64,000 nt of DNA from Merluccius polli (lineage: Eukaryota > Chordata > Actinopteri > Gadiformes > Merlucciidae): the NCBI GenBank assembly GCA_030340625.1, contig JAOPHQ010000609.1:87229-151228 (forward strand), in the 5' to 3' direction. A program made the translations under genes and the position numbers. Positions 1-10,442 of the stretch are shown here, piece after piece. Below the pieces are notes generated by a model, which worked only from the letters and a program-made list of their open reading frames with translations, made no database searches and was not told where the DNA came from. The stretch's first letter is position 1, and the number at the start of each line of letters is the position of its first letter.

Positions 1-1139
1 CCACATTAGTTTTTTCAATCTGTTGCTTCACACCATGCTATTCGTGAGTCAAGTCACGCTTAGTTTTACTGTGCATAATTGAGAGGAAACGCAATAGATT
101 AACCTTTTCTATCGTGGTGCCGGTGAAGGTAAATACTGTCGAGTACCGTCCTATCTACATCGCCAGTACTAAGGATTATGGTTTGTCCAATATATCGGAA
201 ACAATATTGGCGTTTTATTAAATATCGGAGATTGGCCTGTGAACGTCATCCACCTCTGATATTTACAATAATCTGTGTCCCCTATGACTCAAACTGCAGC
301 ACTGCCGCTGCTCGCCGCCACTGCTGGAATGTGATCAGCTCTCTTCACTTTTTTTCCTCCTCACCGTTTAGAGCAGCTTGTAGTTTTTCCTTGTTTTAAG
401 AAGATAATCGTTTGTTATATTTCTGTAGTTGGTTAACATTCAACATTGGATTGCTTGGAATTTAGGCTGGAGGGAAATCTTTAAGTAAAGGATTAATTAT
501 AACGCCGTGTTTAGCCTACTTTATTTGAAATGCATCTAAATCAGCCATTAATCATTTCTCATAAGTGAATGTAGGCATAATGGAGCTGTTTTGAGAAACT
601 TAAACATGATGGGCACCTTGAACGAGCTATTAATTAGTTACACAATCGTTATATCCTTATGTAAAAATGGAAAAACATACGGTTATGAATCACATAACGT
701 CTGGCTTTGACGAAGGTACTAGGTTAATTCTTACGTGTCCAGTAAGGGATTAATGACTTTTGCATCATTGTCCTTTCCAAAATGCAGCCGGTCATTCTTG
801 CCAGCTCGCACTGTGCAATGCTTTAAGAAAATGGTGAGGCTTGATAATTCAGACTGACTTTATTAAATTCCAATTATTAGCATGGCATTGAGCTCAACTT
901 GCGTAACTTCATCTAATTTTCTACTCTATTCTATATTTCTTCTTTTAATACATCCGTGGTCTATCTACATACTCAGTTTCCCCCTGAACTCTGACCACGT
1001 TGGGAGTCATTTATTAGCCATTTACTAGCCATTTATTTATTTTCCTTCCATAAAAAAAACATGAGTAAGTTCTTAATTTAAATGGCCATAATGTATCCAT
1101 GAATATTTTTTTAAATTTGGCATAATTTGTTTTGCATTT

Positions 1140-1245
1140 AAATATTGCATATCGGCACAGAATATCGGTATCGGCAGCCTAAGTCAATAAAATATTGGAA
1201 TCGGTATCGGCCCCAAAAAACCTGTATCGGACGTTCCCTATCAAG
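1140..1245. repeat. TATCGG-rich interspersed repeat fragment
   Basis: The short word atcgg occurs several times within about 100 bases, with a stretch reading tcggtatcggccccaaaaaa. From memory, this phrasing is typical of the ends of non-autonomous DNA transposons common in fish genomes. A related-looking fragment (gatcaggatttttggggccgat) lies near 18211-18275. No terminal repeats or target-site duplication could be defined, so the family is not assigned. Confidence 0.4.
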
Positions 1246-1433
1246 GATCACTTGCCAACTAAGGTAACGAGTGTTTCTATGAGAGTGAACACACAAACTG
1301 AGTTGTTCACACCTGTCAGAAAGACCCGAAATGGGAGAAAATTGGTTTGTTCTTGCGTATTCGATGACGGAATAAAATACACCCTTTAGCTAATGAATAG
1401 TTTCACTTCGCAGAGCCGAACAGTATGGGCTTT

Positions 1434-1435
<2 letters not shown>

Positions 1436-1468
<33 letters not shown>
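1436..1468. repeat. (TG)n microsatellite
   Basis: About 16 tandem TG units, perfect by eye. Confidence 0.9.
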
Positions 1469-3424
1469 GGAGTGTGTCTTGAGTGCCAGTTTGGTCTACA
1501 ACATTGACTCAAGTCCCAAACCATGTGTATCAGCAGCTGCACCCGGTACTGTCTCTGCTGCCAGAGAGCTGGGCACTAACTAAAACAGCTAGTCCATTAT
1601 GCCATGCTAATTATCCCCGGGTACAAGACAGGGAAACCTGCACACTATAAGGTTTCGTCCGACTGCACATTGAGTAGTGCATCGGATCAATAGACTTTCT
1701 TTTTCATTCAAACGGGTATCTAGTAGAGCAATAGTTACTTAATTTACAGCTTGTTTTTTTCATGTTACTTTACTTTTATTTCTTTGTCATAACTTTTTAT
1801 ACTAATGTGGTGCGTGGGAGGCGTCTTCTGACTGTACCATTTTCCTGCTGACAAAAGCAACTTTGATGCTGTCTTTTTGCTTGCCTCAACCTCATTAGTC
1901 TACTAATAGCAGTGGGACGGGGAGAACCTCCTCTCCTCTACCTCCCCCCTGCCCTGGGCTCCCGAGTCATATTATCTCTTAAAGAAACCTAAGCTCTTAC
2001 CTGGTCTCCACACCTTTGCTGTTCCTCGGTTCGTTCCTGACCTCTGAGCAGCTCTCTACAGCAACGGCTTATATAAAAGCTGTGTTCTCCATCTGTGAGA
2101 TCGTTGCCTTTGGTATGTATGTGTTTGTGTGTGTGTGTGTGTGTGTGGGGGTATGTGTGTGTGTATGTATATATATAATCAGACCATGCTGTTTTTATTG
2201 AGTTGTGAATGTGGAAATGGGACTCAAGCAGCCAGCGGGATGTGGATTGTGAGATATGCTGTTGGAATCTGCCGGTTATTAAATCTTATTAGATTAAATT
2301 CGCAGAGAAGAAAGAGTAAAAACACACTGATCTATTTTGTCTTGTTATTATTGCATAGCTGACTTGAATGAATTGCCCACTGGCTATCTTTTAAGTATTT
2401 TAAAAGGATAATATTACAGCATTGTGACGCTTTCATGAGATGGAAATTACTTTTCTTCCCACTCATGTGACCAACATCACCTTTTTTTGATTGTGCCTTC
2501 AGCTTCCCCTTCCTCTGTGCCTTATGCATGGCTGTTTGACAATAAAGACAAACGCACTTCACTCCAGTGTGTACGAAACCAATTACAGAAGCTCAGTTTT
2601 CCCGGTAAAAGGCAGGGCCCAATCTGAAGCTATTCATAGCCTTTCCTCTGCCGGGCTCACAGTACCAGGCGAACCCTCCGCAGGGGCTGCAGTGCAATCT
2701 GAGATAGGCCTAATGCTCCCTCGCAAAGTGATGCTACCACAGAGCCAGTAGACAAGGCCGCGCACACAGGACTAGAGACACGGCCATCTCAAGGTCAAAG
2801 CCGACAGAAATACCAGTTTTTGTTTTCATCGATCAGAGATCTATGACAAATGTTCCCCCATAAGTCGTCAATATTAATAATTATTGGAGGAAGTGAGAGG
2901 AAATGCTAATACTCTGCTTAAAATATTTCCAATTACGTGAAGTTATTGGTTTGGGATCGTCATGTCCCAACTGGTGCAGGTTCTCACTGGCCTGTTCTTA
3001 CTGGTGACAATGTTTCCCTGTGGAAAAACATGGCTGTACAACTGGGTCTTTGTCACATCTATTAGACAAGACCCCATATGGCAGACATTATTAGAACCCC
3101 AGTCAAAGCAATTTTTCTATAAACATTTGGTTTGGCTTTTCTATTCAGCTGAAATAAACAAACTGTAATACACAGAGACACGATCTGTATAGATCTGTCT
3201 TCCAACGCACCTGTTGCCACTTGCTATTTTGGTCTTTGAGCTTATTTTTGTTAGATCTGTTGCACATGCAGTGTCTTTACAGCGTTCCTCAACCTGACAT
3301 TCAGACAAATAACATGGTCCAATTGCCAATTGGAAAAATGACACTCTCATTCTTTAATAAATACCAGCTGCTGTCATGTAGGGTTGGCAGACCGGTGCCA
3401 TTTTTTTGTATTGGTCAAATGACG

Positions 3425-3700
3425 AAGAATAAGAATATATACTTTTATTAATCCCCATGGGGAAATTCCTCTCTGCATTTAACCCATCCTAGGAGCTAGG
3501 AGCATTTAGCTGCTGCAGGGTAGCCTCCGGGAACCAATTTCAGATATTGCTCTTGTCTTGGTTATGGGCAGCATGGCGCGAGTGTTAATGTGCAGGAGTT
3601 TTGCGGTGTGGGAGGAAACTGGAGCACCCGAAACCCACGTGAACATGCAAACTCCACACAGGAAGGTCCTCCCCCACGTGGGTTCGGATGCACTTCTCTA
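3425..3700. repeat. Teleost interspersed repeat (SINE/LINE-tail type)
   Basis: The segment reads ttaatccccatggggaaatt, then ctctgcatttaacccatcct, and about 150 bases later ggaggaaactggagcacccg followed by catgcaaactccacacagga. These phrases are very widespread in teleost genomes as interspersed repeats, by recollection. This copy is diverged and its ends are not sharp. It has no coding capacity. Confidence 0.6.
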
Positions 3701-4980
3701 TTAACAAATAACAAGGCTCCAATAATCTTTGGTACAAGCATGCACACTGTCGCGCTACGAAAATCTGACCGTTGCATTTTATAACGCATAACTCAGCAAC
3801 TGGCCCAAAGTCTTAAGACTGCAACAAATTTGGTGATCTGATAGTTACCACAGACATGCCACATGAAGTTACCGTTGAGTCACACAATACAGGATATTCA
3901 TCCCTAAAAAGCAGTTTGTCCCTATCGGCCCCTTCACGAATGCCAGTTAATTATAATGGAATTCATAAGGATTATCAATATGTGCCAAACTGGTGTAGTG
4001 CAATTATAGGAACTGTAGAGCCTTTGTTTGTGCATTTTTATATCTTGTAGCCCCAGAGGAGTGGACTTTTTTTTTTTTCCAGATGGTTACAAATATAGCC
4101 TATGTGTAGCTTGTTTTAAACCAACTGCTAATTGGCAGGCAACTGCTGTATAACGAGTAAGACTATTCACTCATGGTAGCACACAGCTGGAGAAGGGCTT
4201 GCCTGTGATGAGAGGCGGGGCATCCGTTGGTTGAAGAAAAGACTAGTTTGTGCATCCTTTAAGTCGGGTCACTGAATTGTGAACCGTTTACTTAGACACC
4301 CACGGTTGGCTTTTCAAATTAAACCAATGAAATTACACTAAACAGTTTTGCTTGAGCTTTGTAAAGCTGCTTTTAATTTGGATTTTTTTTTGATGATTTC
4401 ATAGTAAGATAAATGGGAGAAGAAAGGCTGTGTCAAATTTAAAAGCCAACAATTCTCTGCCCTCACCGCACTGCAGGTATGTTTTTGGACCTCATGGCTT
4501 CCCAAATATCCAAACAGTGTCACGTGTGACGTCAGTCAGTTGGCCATTGACACCCAGTTCGTAATAGTCATAATATTGCAAATGCAAGGGCTTTTGTCAG
4601 TGGGCCATCGGCTCAATCACCATTGTGTTACCTAATTCTGTGATAGACGGTGACTTAACAGACATTTATTTACATGAAAATCTTCGATATTGCCACTTTA
4701 AAACGCCTCTTTCTTTATGACACACCATGGACAGTGCAAACCTGCATCAGAAACACAGCATTGGCAAATGTCAGTAATGACAGTGCCAGTGCCATCCGTA
4801 ACATGTTGAGTCTAATAAACATTTGGTGAGACACTTCAGAGACGAGCCCTTTGAGTCATAAAAACACGGAGCGTGTTTGACATCATAAAGGCCTTTTGGT
4901 GAATGCAATGTCAGTAGAACTGTAGATTTAAAAGATTTAAAGCGGCATGACCTGCTGAAGAAAACACTGCGCGTCATTTA

Positions 4981-5002
4981 CCCCCCCCCCCCCCCCCCCC
5001 CC
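4981..5002. repeat. C homopolymer, 22 bases
   Basis: Uninterrupted run of C. Such runs recur across the window (5641-5684, 27391-27409, 35596-35612, 50024-50055) and as G runs (47751-47777). Confidence 0.9.
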
Positions 5003-5639
5003 AAGCCTAGCACAGGAACTATTGCCGGACCCAGTTCCTTGCACATTTGAACCAGGTGTTGCAGTTTATATTTGATGGACTGGGCTTTGTTCATTGGCTA
5101 CACTAGGAGTTGGAATACTGGTAGCTAGCTGGGCTCGCCTCTGTCTGTCTGCATGTGTGGCAGATCATCCAAGACTCTGATGTGGAGCCAAACTGGCTCA
5201 CTCCCACCATTGTAACTCTTCTTCCCTGTCCGTCTCCCTCTCTCGCTCTCGCTGTCTCTCTCTGTCTCACTTGCTGGCTCTAGCTTCTTCCTCTACCTAT
5301 GGCTCCCGGGCACGAATGCAAATGTCCATTGTTTTATTGCTGAGGCATGAATAAAGATGAACAGGGTTATTCTGGCTGTCTTTTAGAGAGTGACTGAGTG
5401 TGTGTGTGTTTGTGGGGGGCGATGGGGTGGGAGGGAGGGGAGCGCGCGGTAAGCGATAATATAACACTTCGCCGGGAACAATACACTGCCTCGAAGAAAT
5501 ACGCCTTGAGTGAAAACAACTCTTTTATGCTTTTCAGCTTCTTTGTTTTTTTTGGTTCTATATGTTGTAAATTATTCTGTCAAACTTTAAATTTACGGTC
5601 CAAATTTCATAAGCAAAACGATAACGCATTGTTTGTCTC

Positions 5640-5640
<1 letters not shown>

Positions 5641-5684
<44 letters not shown>
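5641..5684. repeat. C homopolymer, 44 bases, ahead of the alpha splice acceptor
   Basis: A run of 44 C lies 68 bases upstream of the exon starting at 5753, followed by a CT-rich tract and tccacag. It could extend the polypyrimidine tract of the acceptor and could fold as an i-motif on this strand or G-quadruplex on the other. Its true length is uncertain because long homopolymers are easily miscalled. Proline-rich and glycine-rich open frames crossing it are artefacts of the run. Confidence 0.9.
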
Positions 5685-5685
<1 letters not shown>

Positions 5686-5752
5686 CCTCTTTCTTCTTGT
5701 CCATCTCCCTCTCCCTTTCTTCTTGTGTCTGTCTCTCTCTCTGCATCCACAG

Positions 5753-5821
5753 CATGCCAAGCCCTTCTCTTCCTCAGACAGCCTAGCGAAGGTACAGGAG
5801 GTAGCAAGCTGGCTTTTGGAA
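5753..5821 (+). promoter_or_regulatory. fbxw7: 5' leader part of the alpha exon: short uORF and in-frame open extension
   Basis: The exon begins after the acceptor tccacag ending at 5752. An ATG at 5754 opens an 11-codon uORF (10 residues plus stop, 5754-5786) that is out of frame with the main start and ends 35 bases before it. The main frame itself is also open from the first base of the exon for 23 codons without an ATG, reading HAKPFSSSDSLAKVQEVASW and then LLE. This looks like protein more than UTR. Both features could affect alpha translation. Confidence 0.55.
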
Positions 5822-6007
5822 ATGAACCAGGATCTGCTGTCGGGGGGCAGCAGCAGCAGGCGTCGGCGGGAAAGGCCCGGGGGACCTGCGGCGCAAGGTA
5901 ACGCCCCCTCGGCGGCCCAGACGCCCCAACCGGCGGCTGAGGAGGGTGATGATGACGAGCACATAAACAGGGTGGTGGTAGAGGAGGAGGAAGAGCAGCA
6001 GCACAGG
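5822..6007 (+). CDS. fbxw7: fbxw7 alpha-specific exon 1 (start codon exon)
   Basis: Encodes 62 residues, from MNQDLLSGG to EEEEEQQHR, and is the start of the nuclear alpha isoform of the SCF ubiquitin-ligase receptor FBXW7. Human alpha begins MNQELLSVGSKRRR, so the start and the basic patch (here SSRRRRER, residues 11-18, an NLS-like cluster) align. HINRVVVEEEEEQQ matches the human MNRVVEEEQQQQ. The ATG has a G at -3. The donor is gtaacg at 6008 and the exon ends in phase 0, matching the next exon. An internal look-alike donor (caag/gtaacg at 5898) exists. Coding use beyond it is supported because the GNxPS and NRVVxEEE motifs conserved with human lie downstream of it. Confidence 0.93.
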
Positions 6008-6396
6008 GTAACGCCACCTATTGTTTTTTGCTTTTCATATGAAAGTGTTAACTTGTTGTAGGATGGGTTTTTTTTTTCAGCTGACGGGCTGAAAATGATC
6101 ATTCTTGTAATGGAACACATTCGTCTTTGTTGTACGCCTGACAAGACACTGCATTGTTTTGTAGGATATTGTTGTGTAAAGCTCATCCTATTGAAGCCGA
6201 CGTTTCAGCAATATGTTTGAGTTTCGATGATTTTGCCCAAGCACTCCCTGAACCCCGCTGTACTATTTCCACCTACAAGTTTTGACAGAATTAGTTTAAG
6301 AGGACAGACGTGGGCTGTTTCCAGTATGTTCAATCCTGCTGTAAGCACCTCGTTTAGTGGCAAGCTACTATATGCCGAGTGTGGTTTTGCTTTCAG
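6008..6396 (+). other. fbxw7: Intron between the two alpha exons (389 bp)
   Basis: Bounded by gtaacg and ttgctttcag. No other feature is seen in it apart from a short T run near 6068-6078. Confidence 0.85.
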
Positions 6397-6915
6397 GCGG
6401 CGGTCGACGGGGAACGAGAGGAGCCATGGGCGTCCGGCGAGTCGGGAGTCAGCAACGGCCCGCAAGACCGAGCGGAAGAGGAGGGAGAAGACGGCGAGCC
6501 CCAGCGCAACGAAGCCACCGGTGACGGGGAGGCGGAAGGAGGAGAGAAAGGAGCCCGCTGGATGTGGGCGGAGGACCGGCCGGGCTCGCAAGGACAGCCT
6601 TCGGTGGGGGAGGAGGAGGACGAGGAGGGGGAGGAAGAGGAGAACAACAACAGTAGCAGCCAGCAGGAGGAAGGGGAGGAGAGGACAGAGCGGGGCAGGA
6701 GGGAGGAGGGGGACGAGGAGGAGGAAGAGGAGGACGAGGAGGAGATGGACCAAGACAGTGATGACTTTGAACAATCTGAGAGCGGGAGGGAGGAGGAGGA
6801 GGAAGAGGAGGAAGGTGAGGGAGAGGAAGGACTGCGCTCTCCCTCCCTCAGGAACAATCTTTCTGTCCACAGCCTGGACTCGGGTCGCACACACCAAAGC
6901 TCGCCTAACAAACAG
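6397..6915 (+). CDS. fbxw7: fbxw7 alpha-specific exon 2, acidic region
   Basis: Encodes 173 residues in phase 0, bounded by tttcag at 6391-6396 and gtaaga at 6916. It is dominated by Glu, Asp, Arg and Gly: long E runs, a QQEEGEERTERGRREEG stretch, then EEEMDQDSDDFEQSE, which aligns closely with human alpha EEEMDQESDDFDQSD. The end SVHSLDSGRTHQSSPNKQ is reminiscent of the human LPVHQLSSPFYTK segment. The alpha-specific part totals 235 residues here against 167 in human, so the acidic region is expanded, largely by GAG/GAA codon runs. It is probably disordered. The opposite strand and the other + frames are also open over this exon because of the purine repeats; these are shadows. Confidence 0.92.
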
Positions 6916-9017
6916 GTAAGAATTGGACATCCACTTCCACTTCTCTATTCCTGACTTACTGCCACATCCCATCCCAAACTCTACTGCCAAACTCTTGGCA
7001 GACCCATGCATGTTTTTGTATGAACGAAGACATTAGGACATATTTTGAGGAAACAAGACTCAAATTTGTGGTAAACAATATCTAGAAATATTGGTGGCTT
7101 ACTTCCCCTTACATTTAATGCAATAGTCCCCCCTTGTGGCTGAAATTATTTACTACACTAAATATGTATCCTATGAAGACCAAACCAGTTTCAAAAAGAA
7201 AGTCACAATTCAACAATTCATCTGCATTGAAACATCAGCATTTTGTCTACTTGGCGGTGTTGGGGTGCATGTACCCATCTTCTGACATGCATCAAAGCAA
7301 AGAAATTGTTTCAAAAGCATAATAGCGAGAGAAAACAGATCCCAGTTCCAGTTTAATTCTTCTCCATTTCTTAACACAATTGCACGCATAGTGTAGTGTG
7401 TTGGAACTATGTTTACAAGTGCATTTTTCCTCTGTCATCAAACAGGAACGATGGGACCCAGGCTTAGTGGAGAACAAATAGTGCTTGGCTTTGTTTATTT
7501 GTTTGTGTTTGCCTTCACCAGTCCCCTTCATTCAGTCTAGCGACCACATAGGCCTCCATAGCTGACATTTCATAAGAAATAAGAATAGCTCCACAGCCTC
7601 CTCCACATGCTGCTTTAGTCTTGGTCTTATTTTAGTTGCCACGAGCACATTGGTGGATGTCAATGGCTCCCAGATGGGTTGATGAGTGACCAAGGTACAC
7701 AGGACCGCAGGTCTCGCCGGTCATTTTGTTATCGCTCTTTAAAGTATTAAGTCGTTCCAATGTATACTGTAGTCTAGTTGGGACTTTCTGAGCCACCAAG
7801 CTAATGATCACTTGTGAAGAATAGCCACACCCTACTGTAGTTCAGACCAGCGAGACTATGCAAAAGGTGGCAAATGCAGACGCTGCAAAGTTTGTGTACC
7901 TGTGGTCTCTTGTTTGAAAACATCGGTCATACAATATACACCTAGCGTCGTCTCATTATTTTCTGTTCATTACCTATGTCGCATCAAAATCTCAGGGTTT
8001 GACAATGACTCAAAGGGTACTAACTACATGTGATGGCATCGATGTAGAGACGGTAGTGTTATTTCACTTGAGTTAGCTGAAACATGAGACTAAACAGGAA
8101 AACGGGTTGAGTTTGTGAGTGCTAGGAGTCCTGAAGTGAATACCTGAACAGCCTTGTCCTTAAAGTCCCTCTAATTAATTGATTGATCGGCTGATTACTA
8201 TTTTTACTGGCCGTCCATAGAGGACGGACTGACACACGCCCACTAACCGTCCCAAGTTCTGTGGGCTCAGTGCAACCAGGTCACGACCCTCGGCTCATCC
8301 TGTTGCCTCTCTGCTCTGAGCCAGTTGTCTGTTGCTCCTGGTCGTCCGGCTCTCTGGCTGCTCAATAAACCCATGGCAAGCCAAAGGGGAGCACCAGGGG
8401 ACAGTTTTGGGGCCTATTTTCTACTGTGTAGTCATCTAGCAGACAACAGTCATGTAGGAGCATGTAGGATTTAGGGGTCTACAGGAAGGTGCAGACATTG
8501 GGAATTGAACCAAGAACACGTCCGACAATATTATCTACACTGCCTATTTTTACAAGCTGCTAAACCATGTGCGTTATCACAGTTCCTCAGTACTGAGAGT
8601 GCCGAGAACCTTGGGTGTCACTTCCCTTCGCCGAGACTCTATTTACTTTTTGGTTTTTCACGCTGAGCAGATGTCTCCAAGCTTTCTATTTGAAGCCATT
8701 AAAAGGGCACGAATCATACGATATGCAGTGTTAAATGTCGTCAAAATGTTGAGTGGTGGGTTTGCATGAGGGCTGTAAGATACTGGCATGGAGCAGGTGT
8801 TGATGTCTCTATACGGTGCCATATGCATCAGCCTCTGGAGTTGTACATGGTTTTAATGCAAGATTACTCTAACCATTGAAAGTCTGCTTTGCATTTTGAG
8901 TTAGAAGTTTGTTTTTCCTGTACAGTTAAGTTGCTGCTGCAGGGCAAATTGTTTAGTCCTTTTAATAGTTTGAGGCCTCACATGAATACATGAAAACTTG
9001 AAATTGATTGAAAATTA

Positions 9018-9258
9018 CACATTGCTAAGTGCAACAATATGGAGAAGACTTTTTAATGCAAACTCAATGTGATGGCACTTGAAAAAAAAAAATCCACAGT
9101 ACCAGAACATTTTACGTTTTAAGTAGTATTATAAACCGGTAAACAAAGGCGACTTTTGTCCTGAACGTAATCTCAATGGCAGAACTAAGCAGCTTAGGGA
9201 AAGTATGATAATATGTAACCCTAACTTGATAATGTAATGAATGCTCCTCTGCACATAC
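9018..9258 (+). repeat. Direct repeat unit B, copy 1
   Basis: About 240 bases starting cattgctaagtgcaacaata and ending at ctcctctgcacataca. They recur almost unchanged at 10101-10351, the main difference being a short T/A-rich insertion in the second copy near 10199-10218. Not coding. See the related A units at 10011-10097 and 10356-10442. Confidence 0.85.
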
Positions 9259-10010
9259 ACATTTATTATTTTATGTCTGTATCACAATGCTGACTGAGTA
9301 TGATGAAACACTAGTTTTCGTGTTTGCCTGTTAACAAATGGAATTCTACAAAAATAAAAATAAGCTAAGCTGGTAAATGTTCCAGATGTATTTAAACTGC
9401 TCACACAGCCAGCAGCCTTGTGGACTATCTTGCTGACCACATACATAAATGTGTTTACCTTCCATATGTCAAACATGGGAAAACTGTAAGGCGATCCAAA
9501 GGAAAGCAGTTGGTGAGAGATATTGAATGGGGACACTGAACCACCAGCACAGCTTGTGTGAATGTTTGGCTCTGGGCACCGATGGTAATGTTTATGTCCA
9601 TTTTGATCACTACTTTGGGCCATCCAAAATTTCTGGTCCTCATTGCCAATGCTCCTCTAGCTACAGCTTCCCTGCTGGTTTGGACCAGGAAACACTTTTT
9701 TTAAATATATCTTTGGTAGCAAGATGGGGCCTCTGGGTACTCATCATCTGCATGTGTTCATGTTGGGCATCCACAAAGTAAGATTTTAGCTGTCTTGATT
9801 ACCAGAATGAGAAACATATTTGTTTTCAAACCCTCCCCAAAAAGTTTTGTCGGCCTTTATGGTAGTATCTGTAGTTTAAAGTTTCTACTAAACAAAGAAA
9901 AAAATAAAGCAGTAAATAAAACTCTTCTTGAAGTGCCGCAAGAGCCTTTTTAATGTTGATTTAAACAAGCTTAACTTTATATGAATATTTGAGTCACGGT
10001 AGCAGATAGT

Positions 10011-10097
10011 GCATCCTAAACCATCTATTGTCCTGAACGTGAATGGCTCGTTCATATCGGCCGGTCAGCATTGTAAACAGAATCATCTCACTGTGTC
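10011..10097 (+). repeat. Direct repeat unit A, copy 1
   Basis: Sequence cctaaaccatctattgtcct through catctcactgtgtct is repeated with a few substitutions at 10356-10442. It directly precedes B copy 2. Confidence 0.85.
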
Positions 10098-10100
10098 TCA

Positions 10101-10351
10101 CATTGCTAATTGCAACAATATGGAGAAGACTTTTCAATACAAACTCAATGTGATGGCACTTGAAGAAAAAAATCCACAGTACCAGAACATTTTACGTTTT
10201 TTTAAACATTTTTTTCTAGTATTATAAACCGGTAAACAAAAGTGATTTTTGTCCTGAATGTAATCTCAATGGCAGAACTAAGCAGCTTATGGAAAGTATG
10301 ATAATATGTAACCCTAACTTGATAATGTAATGAATGCTCCTCTGCACATAC
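10101..10351 (+). repeat. Direct repeat unit B, copy 2
   Basis: Second copy of the 9018-9258 unit, including gcaacaatatggagaagact and accctaacttgataatgtaa. It sits between two A units, so the local order is A-B-A with another B about 1 kb upstream. Confidence 0.85.
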
Positions 10352-10355
10352 AAAA

Positions 10356-10442
10356 CCAACCTAAACCATCTATTGTCCTGAACGTGAACGGCTCGTTCAT
10401 ATCGGTTGGTCACCATTGTAAACAGAATCATCTCACTGTCTC
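10356..10442 (+). repeat. Direct repeat unit A, copy 2
   Basis: Second copy of 10011-10097 with a handful of differences (for example cggttggtcacc against cggccggtcagc). The high similarity implies a fairly recent duplication. Confidence 0.85.

Larger units (their letters stand above)
1..5752. other. Non-coding sequence upstream of the first coding alpha exon
   Basis: I recognise no coding exon here. The open frames are short and match no family I know. The stretch contains (TG)n tracts near 1436-1468 and 2124-2165, a TATCGG-rich repeat fragment (1140-1245), an interspersed repeat (3425-3700) and C homopolymers (4981-5002 and 5641-5684). Because the exon at 5753 begins behind a good splice acceptor, a further 5' UTR exon of the alpha transcript must lie upstream. 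It may be in this stretch or outside the window; I cannot place it. This is therefore either alpha intron 1 or upstream DNA. Confidence 0.6.

Noticed and set aside
5398..6186. Proline-rich and glycine-rich open frames across the C homopolymer
   Set aside because: Produced by the homopolymer and fused to the true alpha exon; not separate genes.
6205..7011. Long minus-strand open frame (268 codons) and other frames over the acidic alpha exon
   Set aside because: They are shadows of GAG/GAA repeats; the plus-strand phase-0 frame matches FBXW7 alpha and has proper splice sites.
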